Source of the DNA: Cyclobacterium marinum DSM 745
Lineage (GTDB): Bacteria; Bacteroidota; Bacteroidia; Cytophagales; Cyclobacteriaceae
DNA: 64,000 nt
Assembly (NCBI RefSeq): GCF_000222485.1
Contig: NC_015914.1
Span: forward strand, 3,516,001-3,580,000
Reading direction: 5' to 3'
The first letter of the stretch is position 1. Each line of letters starts with the position of its first letter. Below the pieces are notes generated by a model that ran no database searches, had not been told where the DNA came from, and was given only the letters and a program-made list of their open reading frames with translations. Shown in pieces: positions 1-9,486 of the stretch. Both the position numbers and the translations under genes were made by a program.

Positions 1-576
1 GATAACCTTTACAAGCCCTTAGGTGCAGGGACGCTTACTTTTAATCCTTATTTAAATTTTGAGTTGGATCGGATCGTCCCTACAGAGTATGATTCTGCTT
101 TCAGGAAGCAACTTTTACATGGAATGGTCCATGATGAAGGTGCAGCAATGCTCGGGGGGGTGAGTGGACATGCCGGCTTGTTTGGCACAGCCAACGATGT
201 GGCCAAGCTGATGCACTTGTACCTTTATGACGGTTTGTACGCGGAGGAACAGTTAATTGCTTCAGGTGTGGTTCATGAATATGGCAAATGTGTGTATTGT
301 GAAAAAGGGAATTACAGAGGCATGGGCTTTGACCGTCCCAATAAACCAGGCGATCCAAATGGAAATGCAGCGCCTAGTGTTTCGGAAAAAAGTTTTGGGC
401 ATTCCGGCTTTACCGGCACCTATACATGGATAGATCCGGAAAATGAAATCGTATACGTATTTCTTTCCAACAGGGTCCACCCAACAAGGGAAAATCGAAA
501 TATTTATAAATTAAATGTGCGTACAAATATATTAGAAGAAGTCTATAAGGCGATGGAAAAAGCAAACAATAGATAG
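1..576 (+). CDS. Beta-lactamase-fold serine hydrolase, C-terminal part (probably the end of a GH3/beta-lactamase fusion)
   Basis: The reading frame is open from the first base, so the true start lies outside the window; 191 residues are visible. The piece carries conserved blocks of the class C beta-lactamase/esterase fold: a VPTEYD block, the VHDEGAAMLGGVSGHAGLF block, and HSGFTGT near the end, which takes the place of the K/HTG motif on strand B3. The nucleophile SxxK motif must be upstream. In Bacteroidetes this C-terminus is often fused behind a GH3 glycosidase domain in cell-wall recycling enzymes; this is inferred from family resemblance and the missing part would decide it. It has no close downstream partner, since the next gene is on the other strand. 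Confidence 0.8.
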   Translation, partial: DNLYKPLGAGTLTFNPYLNFELDRIVPTEYDSAFRKQLLHGMVHDEGAAMLGGVSGHAGLFGTANDVAKLMHLYLYDGLYAEEQLIASGVVHEYGKCVYCEKGNYRGMGFDRPNKPGDPNGNAAPSVSEKSFGHSGFTGTYTWIDPENEIVYVFLSNRVHPTRENRNIYKLNVRTNILEEVYKAMEKANNR

Positions 577-765
577 TAGTTTAACACAGATTACAAATAA
601 CAGACGCCTTAATAACAGCTGAGATGTAAGCCATTCAAGGGCTTGTTCCTAAAGGGAGGCTTTATCTGCTATGGTTTGGTAGAAAAGGTAAGTTGTTCAG
701 CAATGAAAATGACCTAAAGGTTTGAATAGGTGAATAGGAAATTCTACCGTGCCCAATCGTCCGGT
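577..765. other. Intergenic, convergent genes
   Basis: About 190 bases between the hydrolase and the receiver gene, which converge. I see no gene and no convincing terminator hairpin. Confidence 0.4.
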
Positions 766-1173
766 TTAATATTCACCTTCTAATATCTTTTTCTTAAGAT
801 TTTTTACTTTGTCTAAAGTGAGGGGCTTGACAATATAATCGCTAACATGCGCATATTTTTTGGCTTTGTCCATTTCTTCTTTGTTTATGGAAGAAGAAAT
901 CACAAAGATTTTTATGGGATGATCCAAAGAAACCTCTCCTATTTTATCTAATAATTGCCAGCCATTCATCAGTGGCATATTGATATCTGTAAGGATGACA
1001 TCAGGAACGGGCTCATTGTTTTCAACCCTCTGGCGAAAGTCTTCCCACGCTTCTTCGCCATTTAAGAAAAAAAGTGCCTGACTGGTAAAAGCAGTTATTT
1101 CAATAATTTTTTTGGTTCCAAAATTATAAAGTGGATCATCATCCACTATGTAAGTTAGCCCTATCTCACTCAT
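766..1173 (-). CDS. Single-domain response regulator (CheY-like receiver)
   Basis: This 135-residue protein is one receiver domain with no output domain. The acidic cluster DDD lies at residues 11-13, the phospho-acceptor is D63 in a TDINMP block, and the conserved Lys is K116 in VKPL. It should take part in phosphorelay by protein-protein contact. No kinase gene is adjacent; the nearest hybrid kinase is the 1332-residue one about 4 kb away, so a partner cannot be assigned. A similar stand-alone receiver with the same INMPxMNGW motif lies at 37645-38019. The start follows a short AT-rich leader and gives the usual N-terminus for such proteins. Confidence 0.9.
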   Translation of the reverse strand: MSEIGLTYIVDDDPLYNFGTKKIIEITAFTSQALFFLNGEEAWEDFRQRVENNEPVPDVILTDINMPLMNGWQLLDKIGEVSLDHPIKIFVISSSINKEEMDKAKKYAHVSDYIVKPLTLDKVKNLKKKILEGEY

Positions 1174-1623
1174 AAAAGTTGGTTTTTAATTGAAACATAG
1201 ATGGAGAATAGGGATTTCATATAGTCTATCACTAATTAAACCTTTAAATACTATTAAACAATGCTTAAGGAGTCAAAACTCCATGAAATCAGTTAACTAT
1301 TAGTTGTTACCTTTTGGGCCACAATGGTAAAGAACTGAATATTCTCTTTTTGGCATACCTAAAAAAATACAATTAGATTACCAAAGTTAAATTTAAATCA
1401 TTTAATTTAATTTTTTTTATAATTGGATTTAATTTTTCCTAAATTGAAGACAAAGATCTGCTTATAATTGTATAATTAAGTTTAAAATGTGTTGAATCCA
1501 AGTTTGATTTTTTAGGGTTTGACCAAATCACTAGGAACATATTTCCCTATCTCAGGGCATTTTTGGTTTTTTTCATTTACTTTACAATATTGTAAATACT
1601 ACCACCTAAATACAAACCTTTCT
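1174..1623. other. Divergent intergenic region
   Basis: About 450 AT-rich bases between the divergent receiver and Dabb genes. It must hold promoters for both. I found no perfect TAnnTTTG element and no small gene. The frame of the Dabb gene stays open to 1519, but that extension looks like non-coding sequence. Confidence 0.4.
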
Positions 1624-2046
1624 ATGAAACCATTATTTTCAATTGCGGTAATATTATTGTTAGCTGTTGGCTGTCAGCCAGGAGGAAATGTAGAAACAAG
1701 TGAAGAATTAAAAGATATGAAAAACACTGTAAGCCCTGATAAACCACTTTTAAGACATGTGGTCCTTTTTTCTTTTAAAGAGGAATCAAGTCCATCTGAT
1801 ATTGCGAAAGTTGAAGAAGCATTTATTGGGCTTCAAAATGAAATTCCGCAGATAGTAGCTTTTGAATGGGGAACCAACAATAGTCCTGAAGGATTAAACA
1901 AAGGGCTGACCCACTGTTTTTTACTCACTTTTGAAAGTGAAGAAGATAGAGATGCTTATTTGCCTCATCCGGCACACAAAGCCTTTGGAGATGTGCTAAG
2001 GCCACATTTAAAAGATGTTACCGTAATCGATTATTGGGCAAAATAA
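1624..2046 (+). CDS. Dabb-domain (stress-responsive alpha/beta barrel) lipoprotein
   Basis: This 140-residue protein starts at ATG 1624; the open frame begins earlier, at 1519, but only the later start puts a signal peptide at the N-terminus. The signal ends in LLAVGC, a lipobox-like sequence, so the mature protein is probably a lipoprotein. Residues from about 40 onward begin with LRHVVLFSFKEE, typical of the Dabb ferredoxin-like fold, and the domain runs to the end. Dabb domains form dimers and occur in stress-induced proteins and some enzymes; the substrate is not predictable here. The gene stands alone and is followed by a strong terminator. Confidence 0.85.
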   Translation: MKPLFSIAVILLLAVGCQPGGNVETSEELKDMKNTVSPDKPLLRHVVLFSFKEESSPSDIAKVEEAFIGLQNEIPQIVAFEWGTNNSPEGLNKGLTHCFLLTFESEEDRDAYLPHPAHKAFGDVLRPHLKDVTVIDYWAK

Positions 2047-2051
2047 ATTTT

Positions 2052-2099
2052 AAAAATATAGCCATGCCATTTTATTAAATGCCATGGCTATATTTTTTT
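2052..2099 (+). terminator. Rho-independent terminator after the Dabb gene
   Basis: A 15-bp perfect stem (2052-2066 with 2083-2097) continues, after one mismatch, through 2068-2072 with 2077-2081. It is followed by T-rich sequence. It lies directly after the stop codon at 2046. Confidence 0.85.
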
Positions 2100-2177
2100 A
2101 TTGGTTTTCAAGGTATTTCCTGCACGTCTAATTTAATCGACCCGTAAATGCTAATAGGTTGGATCTAAACGTATAAC

Positions 2178-2471
2178 TTAATGTTTATGTGGTAAGGTTT
2201 TTTCATCCATGCTAACATCTTTATCAGCGCGGATTTGCATGCGGTAATATACCAGGATTTCTTCGGCACCAGCGCTCAAAACTGCCTCTTGCGCAGCTTT
2301 GGCTATAGCCATTAATTTTTCTTCCGGTCCCTCCATCACAGTTTCAAAAGGCGTAACCTCATATTTCACTCCTGAGGCAGCAATGACAGCAATGGCTTTG
2401 TCTACCAATTGGTAGCTGTCCTGGTTTTTGCTTTTAGGGACTATTTGTATACCAAGATTTATATTTTTCAT
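2178..2471 (-). CDS. Thiamine-binding protein, MTH1187/YkoF-like family
   Basis: This 97-residue protein has the ferredoxin-like fold of the UPF0045/MTH1187 family: an early NLGIQIVPKS strand, an ASGVKYEVTPFETVMEG block and a C-terminal IRADKDVSM strand. Members form tetramers and some bind thiamine or related ligands; the role in the cell is poorly known. It lies 4 bp downstream of pth and is probably co-transcribed with it. Identification is from family motifs only, and ligand specificity is not shown by the sequence. Confidence 0.85.
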   Translation of the reverse strand: MKNINLGIQIVPKSKNQDSYQLVDKAIAVIAASGVKYEVTPFETVMEGPEEKLMAIAKAAQEAVLSAGAEEILVYYRMQIRADKDVSMDEKTLPHKH

Positions 2472-2475
2472 TTTA

Positions 2476-3036
2476 TTATTTATTGTATTGATTCATCGTT
2501 TTCTCCAAACCTATGGTGCTAAACGCTGTGATCATTTCAATCGTTTTGTCCATATAAATTGGCAGCGTGTCTATTTCTTCTTGGGACCACCTTCCCAATA
2601 CATAGTCAATTTGTTTACCTTTTGGGTAATCATCGCCAATTCCGAATCGAAGGCGGGCATAATTTTGTCCCCCGGTCAACTCTTCGATATTTTTCAATCC
2701 ATTGTGCCCGGCACTAGATCCTTTGGGTTTCAAGCGTAGTTTACCAAAAGGGAGGGCCAAGTCATCTACCACAACCAAGACATTTTCTTTTGGAACTTTC
2801 AAGGTCTTCATCCAGTAATTTACTGCTTTACCACTCAAGTTCATATAAGTGGTGGGTTTAATTAAATGCAATTGGCGGCCTTTGTGTTTGAACAAGCAGG
2901 TAAAAGCTAGTCGGTTACTCTCCCAGCTTAAATTTTTCTGGTCGGCCAACCTATCTAATACCAGAAAGCCAATATTATGTCTTGTCAATTCATACTCTGG
3001 GCCAATATTTCCCAGTCCAACAACAAGGTATTTCAT
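2476..3036 (-). CDS. pth: Peptidyl-tRNA hydrolase
   Basis: This enzyme cleaves the ester bond in peptidyl-tRNA released from stalled ribosomes and so recycles tRNA. The 186 residues are the normal length. Active-site residues are all visible: N10 in GLGN, H20 in TRHNIGF, D91/D92 in VVDDLALPFGK, and N112 in GHNGLKNI. It lies downstream of rplY, the common bacterial neighbour, but a clear terminator at 3259-3289 separates the two, so pth probably has its own promoter in the gap. The thiamine-binding-type gene follows 4 bp later. Confidence 0.97.
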   Translation of the reverse strand: MKYLVVGLGNIGPEYELTRHNIGFLVLDRLADQKNLSWESNRLAFTCLFKHKGRQLHLIKPTTYMNLSGKAVNYWMKTLKVPKENVLVVVDDLALPFGKLRLKPKGSSAGHNGLKNIEELTGGQNYARLRFGIGDDYPKGKQIDYVLGRWSQEEIDTLPIYMDKTIEMITAFSTIGLEKTMNQYNK

Positions 3037-3258
3037 AAGCTTTTTTGCCTTTTACAATCTTATATTTTTTTTAAAACTAGATAGTTGTAACCTAACGAGG
3101 GATAGCCCAATTAAAAAACCTTTTCCTTCAAGTGCCACACCAATAAACTAAGTGATTATTGTATGGGCCTTTAATCATTAACTTAGCAGTTTAATTCACT
3201 ATATGATTACTTGGCCTTATCTGTATTGGGAGGAACAACCAAAAGGTGAAGATAAAAA

Positions 3259-3289
3259 AATCCTGTTCCGTGAAAAACAGAACAGGATT
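3259..3289 (-). terminator. Terminator after rplY
   Basis: A perfect 10-bp stem (3259-3268 with 3280-3289) is followed on the minus strand by a run of seven T. It should end the prs-rplY transcript before pth. Confidence 0.85.
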
Positions 3290-3316
3290 AAAATTTTATA
3301 GGAGTAACAACAAGGT

Positions 3317-3907
3317 TTATCCTTCTTCTTCCTCTGCATCGCCTTTCTTACCTCTCAATGCTCTTGGAACACCTACGGTGGCAATGGTTACATTAGGACT
3401 ATTAAGTAATTCAAATTTCTCAACACTTAGGTCACCTACTTTTACAGATTTACCCAATTCAAGGGTTGAGATATCAAATGGAATCTCATCAGGAAGATCA
3501 TTGGCAAAACCTTTTACCAATAGGGTTCTGGTTTTGATTTCTAATTTACCACCTTTGATAATACCCGGAGAAGAACCATAAGGTTTTACAGGGATTTCCA
3601 TTTTAATCGCCTTTTTGTCACTAAAAGCCAAAAAGTCAGCGTGTAGCAATACTTCACTTACCGGGTGAAATTGAGCTTCTCTAAGAATCGTTTTTATGAT
3701 AGTTCCTTCGATATTCAGATCCACCATGTGTACTTCAGGTGTGTAAATCAGGTCTCTGAATAAAATAGCCGGAGCTACGAAGTGAATTTGTTCTTTAATA
3801 CCGGGGCCGTAAACAACACAAGGAACATTTCCCTCTTCGCGGATTGCGTCAAGAGATCTTCTGTCGAGATTTGCTCTTTTAAACCCTATAATCTCAAGTG
3901 ATTTCAT
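3317..3907 (-). CDS. rplY: 50S ribosomal protein L25, general stress (Ctc/TL5) type
   Basis: This 196-residue protein is the long two-domain form of L25. The N-terminal half (about 1-90) binds 5S rRNA and the C-terminal beta domain (about 95-185) is the TL5/Ctc extension. It ends in an acidic tail rich in Glu. It lies 29 bp downstream of prs, and the prs-rplY pair is a common bacterial unit. A terminator follows. No irregularity is seen. Confidence 0.96.
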   Translation of the reverse strand: MKSLEIIGFKRANLDRRSLDAIREEGNVPCVVYGPGIKEQIHFVAPAILFRDLIYTPEVHMVDLNIEGTIIKTILREAQFHPVSEVLLHADFLAFSDKKAIKMEIPVKPYGSSPGIIKGGKLEIKTRTLLVKGFANDLPDEIPFDISTLELGKSVKVGDLSVEKFELLNSPNVTIATVGVPRALRGKKGDAEEEEG

Positions 3908-3936
3908 AATTTATGTTTGGTTAATATAATAAATGC

Positions 3937-4863
3937 TTAAATAAATAGCGAACTAATAGAAGTGTTTCCTGTAACGGCATGAATGGCTTTTGCAAACAAA
4001 TCTGCTACCGTCAACACTTTTATTTTAGAGGACTCTTGACTTACAGGGATTGTATCTGTGATGACCAATTCGGAAAGTACGGAATTCTCAATATTTTCAT
4101 AGGCTTTACCAGACAAGACTCCATGAGTGGCAATGGCCCTAACCGAAGTTGCTCCCTTATCCATAATGATTTGGGCAGCTTTGCACATGGTTCCGGCAGT
4201 ATCGACTAAGTCGTCTATCATCACCACATCTTTTCCTGTTACGTCTCCTATCAATTGCATAGAAGCCACTTCGTTGGCCCTTTTTCTGTGCTTATCACAG
4301 ACGACCATATCTACTTCAAAATGCTTGGCGTAAGACCTTGTTCTACCAACTCCTCCAACATCTGGAGATGCGAAAATAAGGTTTCCTAAATCCAAGCTTT
4401 TCAAATAGGGCACAAAGATAGCTGATCCATTCAAATGATCCAAAGGAATATCGAAGAATCCCTGAATTTGCCCTGCATGTAGATCACAAGTCATGATACG
4501 GTCAGCTCCTGCGGAGGTAATCATGTTGGCAATTAGTTTGGCGGCAATACTAACCCTAGGTCTGTCTTTTCTATCCTGTCTTGCATATCCAAAATAGGGG
4601 ATAACAGCACATACTTTGTATGCGCTGGCCCTTTTGGCTGCATCTATCATCAAACATAACTCTAATAAGTTATCCGCTGAAGGATTTGTGGATTGTACCA
4701 AAAAGACATTGCAACCTCTTATCGATTCGTTGTAACTAGGTGACATTTCTCCATCGCTAAACTTAGCTAATGTCAAGTCACCAAGTGCTTGCCCATAAGA
4801 TTTGGCAATACTTTGGGCCAATAGGGGAGTATTTGAACCTGAGAAAATTTTTGTCTCGGGCAT
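3937..4863 (-). CDS. prs: Ribose-phosphate pyrophosphokinase (PRPP synthetase)
   Basis: This enzyme makes PRPP from ribose 5-phosphate and ATP for purine, pyrimidine, histidine, tryptophan and NAD synthesis. The 308 residues match class I enzymes. The flexible loop ARQDRKDRPR is at about 94-103, the catalytic CDLHAGQIQGFF block at about 126-137, and the PRPP-binding VVMIDDLVDTAGT loop at 213-225. It is the first gene of a two-gene unit with rplY, and a -7-type element lies 41 bp upstream. Confidence 0.97.
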   Translation of the reverse strand: MPETKIFSGSNTPLLAQSIAKSYGQALGDLTLAKFSDGEMSPSYNESIRGCNVFLVQSTNPSADNLLELCLMIDAAKRASAYKVCAVIPYFGYARQDRKDRPRVSIAAKLIANMITSAGADRIMTCDLHAGQIQGFFDIPLDHLNGSAIFVPYLKSLDLGNLIFASPDVGGVGRTRSYAKHFEVDMVVCDKHRKRANEVASMQLIGDVTGKDVVMIDDLVDTAGTMCKAAQIIMDKGATSVRAIATHGVLSGKAYENIENSVLSELVITDTIPVSQESSKIKVLTVADLFAKAIHAVTGNTSISSLFI

Positions 4864-4903
4864 GTTATTATTTATTTTAGGTGGATTTTGTACAAAGGAA
4901 TAA

Positions 4904-4911
4904 CAAATGTA
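4904..4911 (-). promoter_or_regulatory. Candidate -7 element of the prs promoter
   Basis: The minus strand reads TACATTTG, a perfect match to the Bacteroidetes TAnnTTTG element, 41 bp before the prs start. I see no clear TTG at the -33 position, so the call rests on one element. Confidence 0.45.
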
Positions 4912-4989
4912 AGAAAAAAATGATGGTTACCTTTTCTTGGTAAAAATAAAAAAAAAGACAGCTCATTTTTTTTGAATCACCTATAAGCC

Positions 4990-7900
4990 CTATAATTCTA
5001 TATTGTCATAATTATCAATTAAATAATCGATCTCTTCTACTACCTTCAAGCCAAGGTCAAAAAGTGGCTTGCCTTCCTTGGTTTTTTCTATTTGATTTGT
5101 TAACTCCAATAGAATAAAAAAGCCTGAGGTACTGGCTGAACTTTTTATTTTTTGACTGATATCAATTAAAGAAATTTTATTCTGCGAATTGATGGCTTGC
5201 TTTAGCTCAGTTTTATTCTCTTGAAGGTTTACCTGTGCAATTTTCAATAGTTCCTTTCCTATTTCTTTGTCTCCATCAAATAGATTTAAAAGGTGAACTT
5301 TATCAAAATGCTTTGGATTATATCCGGTGTTATTCTCAAATTCTTCTTGACCTAATTCATCTGAATTTTTAGGCTGAAGAAATTTTATTATTTTCTCTGT
5401 TAATTTATCCTGTACCAAGGGTTTACTCATGTAATCGTTCATGCCTGAATCAATACATCTTTCTTTTTCTCCCTTCACCGTTCCGGCTGTTAATGCAATA
5501 ATTGGTATACTTTTGCCATGTTCAATTGTCCGAATGGCTTTTGCTGTCTCATATCCATTCATTATGGGCATCTGAATGTCCATAAGAATCAGATCAGGGT
5601 GATTTTTAATGACGTATTCATAGGCCATTAGCCCATTTTCTGCTTCTATTATATTGATGGTAGGACTAATTTTTGACAAAATTATCTTTGACAACTTCAT
5701 GTTCACAGGATTATCTTCCGCAATTAGGATATTAAATTCCTGATTAGTTAAGAAATTTTGATCTTTCCCGGATACTGATGGACCTTGTGATAATTCACTT
5801 AAATTGGGGTCTTGCAACTTTTGAAACACTTTATCTATTTGGTGGTTTTTAATCGGCTTAATTAAGCGATGGTGTACATTTAATTTGACAAGTTTTTCTT
5901 TTTCCAAGTCATTATCATTTGAACTGGAAAGTAACACAATTGAAACTTTAGCAATGTCTTGGTTGGGGAGTGATCGGATCTTTTCAATTGTTTCTAGGCC
6001 ATTGAGGAATGGCATTCGCAAATCCATTAATACCAAGTCCACCGGCCATTCTTTCTCAAGAACATGAAGACCTTCCAGTCCATTGCTTGCTTCTAAGCAT
6101 TGTATATTTTTTACTTCTAGAATTTCTTTTATTAAATACCGGTTGGTTTGATTGTCATCAACAACCAACACTTTGCTTAAGCCATGGTTTTCATTCCACT
6201 TTTCTTTTTCCCCTTCTTCAGCTTTCAGGCACAGGTCAAAATAAAATAAACTCCCTTTATTTGGCTCGCTTTTTAATTCCAATTTACTGCCCATTAAGCC
6301 TAGTAATTTATTAGAAATGGTTAATCCAAGACCAGTTCCTCCAAATTTTCTTGTAGTACTTGCATCTTCTTGAGAAAAGGCATCAAAGATTTTTAGTTGT
6401 TTATCAAAAGAAATCCCTATCCCTGTGTCTTTTACAGAAAAACGGAATTTTATCGTTTCATCATTGGGTGTATTATCCAATATTTCAACCTTTAACTCCA
6501 CTTCCCCTTTGTGGGTAAATTTGATCGCATTTGTTAGAAGGTTCACAAGAACTTGGCGTATCCTAATGTCATCTCCATATACAAATCGGGGTAAGTGTGG
6601 TGATAGGTTAAGGATGAGTTCAAGGCCTTTGGAATGTGCCTGATAATTAATTATATCAGCTACTTGGGTGCCTAATTCAAATATATCTACCTTGTCAATG
6701 GACAATTCCATTTTTCCGGCTTCAATTTTAGAAAAGTCAAGAATGTCATTTATTAAATCCAATAAAGAGTGAGCCGAGTGGTAAACTGTCTTCATGTATT
6801 GAAGCTGGGTCTCAGACAAAGGGGTTTTCATCAACAGATCTGAAAAACCTATCACCCCATTCAATGGAGTTCTAATTTCATGACTCATATTGGCAAGGAA
6901 ATCAGATTTTGCTTTGTTGGCATTTTCAGCACTTTCCTTGGCGGCATTGAGTTGGCTGTCAAATTCCTTTCGTGAACTTATGTCTTGGTAAGTGCCGTAC
7001 ATTAATGATGGTTTACCATCATGATCCCAAGAGAAAACCCTGCCGATTTCAAGCACCCAAACCCAATGGCCTTCCTTGTGTTTTAAGCGAATTTCACATT
7101 CATAAACACTGGTCTCTTTGTTGAAATGTTTTGCTAGGCCTTCCTTTTTATTGGCCAAATCTTCCGGATGGCATAAGTTGTTCCAATCTTCTTGAAACAA
7201 AATGGTTTGATCATCAATCTCATAACCAATTATTTCCCAAAATCTTTGGTTAACCAAGATTTGATTGCTGCTCATGTTCCACTCCCACGTTCCTGTATTG
7301 GTGCTGGTAATGATAGCATTCAGCCGCTTCCCGTTCTCTAGCAAAGCCAATTCAGCTTTTTTCCTTTCACTAATATCGTTGGTGATGCCAACCATACCAA
7401 TTATTTCTCCTGTCTCGGTTTTTAAGGGTAATTTAGAAATTAAGCAGAAGCGTTTGTTGCCATTTTGCTGTTCGAGAATGACTTCTTTATTGATAATACT
7501 TTTTCCGTCTTTTATTACCAATTCATCTTCAATTCTAGAGGCTTTGGCAGTTTCCTCATTAAATAAGTCTTCGTCCTTTTTACCTAAGACTTCATTTTCA
7601 TCTGATAAACCTATGTACTCTAATTCTTTTTGATTAATCAGGGTCTTTTCAAATTTGGTGTTTTTTGTATAAATGTTTATTGGAATATTATCAATAATGG
7701 TTTTAAGTAGGGTCCGTTCTTTATTGATCGAAATTGCTGCAGCCTCCAGCTCCTCATGGGCTTTGAGGTAGCCGGAAGTATCCATACCATTACATAAAAC
7801 AAAAGGGGCTCCATGCAAAGGTTCAAACATAACATTATTGATTTGGAAAGTTATTGTTTCTCCTGACTTGGAAATTAACCTTCCAGTACCATTGTATGCT

Positions 7901-8988
7901 TTCTCTGATTTTATTTTTTTGAGGTATTCATTATAAATATCCTTATTTACTACCAAATCAAGCATATTCATCTTTAGAAGTTCCTCTTTAGTGTATTCTA
8001 AAATTCGTATACCCGAATTATTAATATGTAAAATTTTCCCGTCTAAGCCATGTTTGATCATCAAGCCTTGGGTGTTTTCGAAGAAATCTTGGTATTCTTT
8101 AATTGTCTGCTCTGTCTTTATTTCTTCGCTTTTTTGACGACTGATATTGTTTACAATGCACAATATATCATTGTCTGTCAATATCATTTTTTCAAAGGTT
8201 ACTTCGAACCATTCAGTTACACCTTTGATTTCAAGATGGTATTCTTTGGTCTGCTTTTTCCCTGTTTCTAATGCTTGCTTAAATAATTTCTGAAAAAGTT
8301 CTACTAACTCAGGTTTAAAGCCAACTTCGCTTATTTTGTTGTTGAGAAAAACTTTTGGAGGGAATTTTAAATGTTCCTCATTTGCAGTAAAATATTCCCT
8401 GAAAACTTGATCTTCGTCTAATAAAAAGACAACGTCGCCTATGTTTTTGAGGATAGTCCCTGTTTTTTGGTTGAATGAACGAAGTTTGTTTTCCGTTATG
8501 TTTAATTCGATTTGTTTTTGGATTTGCTCAGTAAAAACCTTTAATGTTTTCTTCTGGCTTGCTTTAAGTTTTTGAGGCTTGTAATCCAACACACATAAAG
8601 CTCCAATGATAATGCCTTCTGGTGAAAAAATGGGATGACCCGAATAGAATAGTATTGGATTGCCCTCAAGCACCAATTGCTCCTCAGAAAAGCGAGGGTC
8701 TTTGGAAAGGTCAGAAATTTCAAATCCTCCATCCCTCGTTAATAAATAAAAACCCTCTGACTGAATTCGGGAAATTTCATTTGTGGACAGACCAATCTTG
8801 GATTTAAACCAAACCTTGTCTTGTCCTAAAAGGGTTACCAAGGCAATTGGTGCTTCAAAACTATCCGCAATCAATCCTGTAATACTATCAAAAGACAAGT
8901 CAGGTAAATCCCCCAACGATTGAATAGCATTTACTGCTTTCAGCCACTTGGAATCTTTTTCTGTGTCTTTATAAACGGAATTGCTCAT
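4990..8988 (-). CDS. Hybrid sensor histidine kinase: GAF, several PAS, HisKA, HATPase, two receivers, degenerate Hpt
   Basis: This 1332-residue protein has no membrane segment and is probably cytoplasmic. Domains in order: an N-terminal GAF (about 15-160), four PAS/PAC repeats (about 180-680), HisKA with the phospho-acceptor H703 in MSHEIRTPLNG, HATPase (N, G1 and G2 boxes before about 930), a receiver with D989, a second receiver with D1137, and a C-terminal helical region resembling Hpt. In that region the expected His is Gln: Q1279 in SQKIKSSA, read directly from a CAA codon. The relay may therefore end at the second receiver or go to a separate Hpt or receiver protein. Signals sensed are unknown. 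It is a single gene divergent from the EEP gene. Confidence 0.93.
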   Translation of the reverse strand: MSNSVYKDTEKDSKWLKAVNAIQSLGDLPDLSFDSITGLIADSFEAPIALVTLLGQDKVWFKSKIGLSTNEISRIQSEGFYLLTRDGGFEISDLSKDPRFSEEQLVLEGNPILFYSGHPIFSPEGIIIGALCVLDYKPQKLKASQKKTLKVFTEQIQKQIELNITENKLRSFNQKTGTILKNIGDVVFLLDEDQVFREYFTANEEHLKFPPKVFLNNKISEVGFKPELVELFQKLFKQALETGKKQTKEYHLEIKGVTEWFEVTFEKMILTDNDILCIVNNISRQKSEEIKTEQTIKEYQDFFENTQGLMIKHGLDGKILHINNSGIRILEYTKEELLKMNMLDLVVNKDIYNEYLKKIKSEKAYNGTGRLISKSGETITFQINNVMFEPLHGAPFVLCNGMDTSGYLKAHEELEAAAISINKERTLLKTIIDNIPINIYTKNTKFEKTLINQKELEYIGLSDENEVLGKKDEDLFNEETAKASRIEDELVIKDGKSIINKEVILEQQNGNKRFCLISKLPLKTETGEIIGMVGITNDISERKKAELALLENGKRLNAIITSTNTGTWEWNMSSNQILVNQRFWEIIGYEIDDQTILFQEDWNNLCHPEDLANKKEGLAKHFNKETSVYECEIRLKHKEGHWVWVLEIGRVFSWDHDGKPSLMYGTYQDISSRKEFDSQLNAAKESAENANKAKSDFLANMSHEIRTPLNGVIGFSDLLMKTPLSETQLQYMKTVYHSAHSLLDLINDILDFSKIEAGKMELSIDKVDIFELGTQVADIINYQAHSKGLELILNLSPHLPRFVYGDDIRIRQVLVNLLTNAIKFTHKGEVELKVEILDNTPNDETIKFRFSVKDTGIGISFDKQLKIFDAFSQEDASTTRKFGGTGLGLTISNKLLGLMGSKLELKSEPNKGSLFYFDLCLKAEEGEKEKWNENHGLSKVLVVDDNQTNRYLIKEILEVKNIQCLEASNGLEGLHVLEKEWPVDLVLMDLRMPFLNGLETIEKIRSLPNQDIAKVSIVLLSSSNDNDLEKEKLVKLNVHHRLIKPIKNHQIDKVFQKLQDPNLSELSQGPSVSGKDQNFLTNQEFNILIAEDNPVNMKLSKIILSKISPTINIIEAENGLMAYEYVIKNHPDLILMDIQMPIMNGYETAKAIRTIEHGKSIPIIALTAGTVKGEKERCIDSGMNDYMSKPLVQDKLTEKIIKFLQPKNSDELGQEEFENNTGYNPKHFDKVHLLNLFDGDKEIGKELLKIAQVNLQENKTELKQAINSQNKISLIDISQKIKSSASTSGFFILLELTNQIEKTKEGKPLFDLGLKVVEEIDYLIDNYDNIEL

Positions 8989-9486
8989 TACAGATAATTA
9001 CAGTCAATTAAATGGTGATTTTAAAGAAAATTACAAGTATTTCCTAAATATTCACTAGTAATTTTCAAACTTTCACCGTTGAAAAATCCATGAAATTATT
9101 TGATAAACAAAATTTATAATTCATATAGCATTTTTTCTTATGTGAAAGATGGAATTCTGAAATTTAAATGTTAAAACAGGATTTTTATAGGTAAGGATTG
9201 TTAAATCATTTAATGTATTATAGAATTATAGGTGGTAATATGGGGTTATTCAATATATATTATATGCTGGATAAGTAAATGGTCTTGATTCATTTTGTGA
9301 TTGAAAAAAAACAACTCCAGCGATCAGCCGCTTGAAAAAATAAAAAATGGAAGACAAGGCAAGAAATCTTAATAGATTTATTCTTTTTCATACCAACGGT
9401 AAATTTCGAATGTAGGTTTTAAGCTTAAATGGGAGGAATATAATACCTTTAGCCTACCAAACTCAAAATTAAATTTACCTTGATCC
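8989..9486. other. Divergent intergenic region
   Basis: About 500 very AT-rich bases between the hybrid kinase and the EEP-family gene. No small gene, RNA structure or perfect promoter element was recognised; both genes must be promoted from here. Confidence 0.4.

Noticed and set aside
1519..1623. N-terminal extension of the Dabb lipoprotein
   Set aside because: The later ATG at 1624 places the signal peptide at the start; the upstream part is non-coding in composition.
2428..2739. Open frame of 103 codons on the plus strand across pth
   Set aside because: It is antisense to pth and the thiamine-binding gene, with no domain or start context.
4990..8988. Frameshift or fusion artefact in the 1332-residue kinase
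   Set aside because: The long chain of domains is continuous and in a sensible order for a hybrid kinase, so it is a real large gene.
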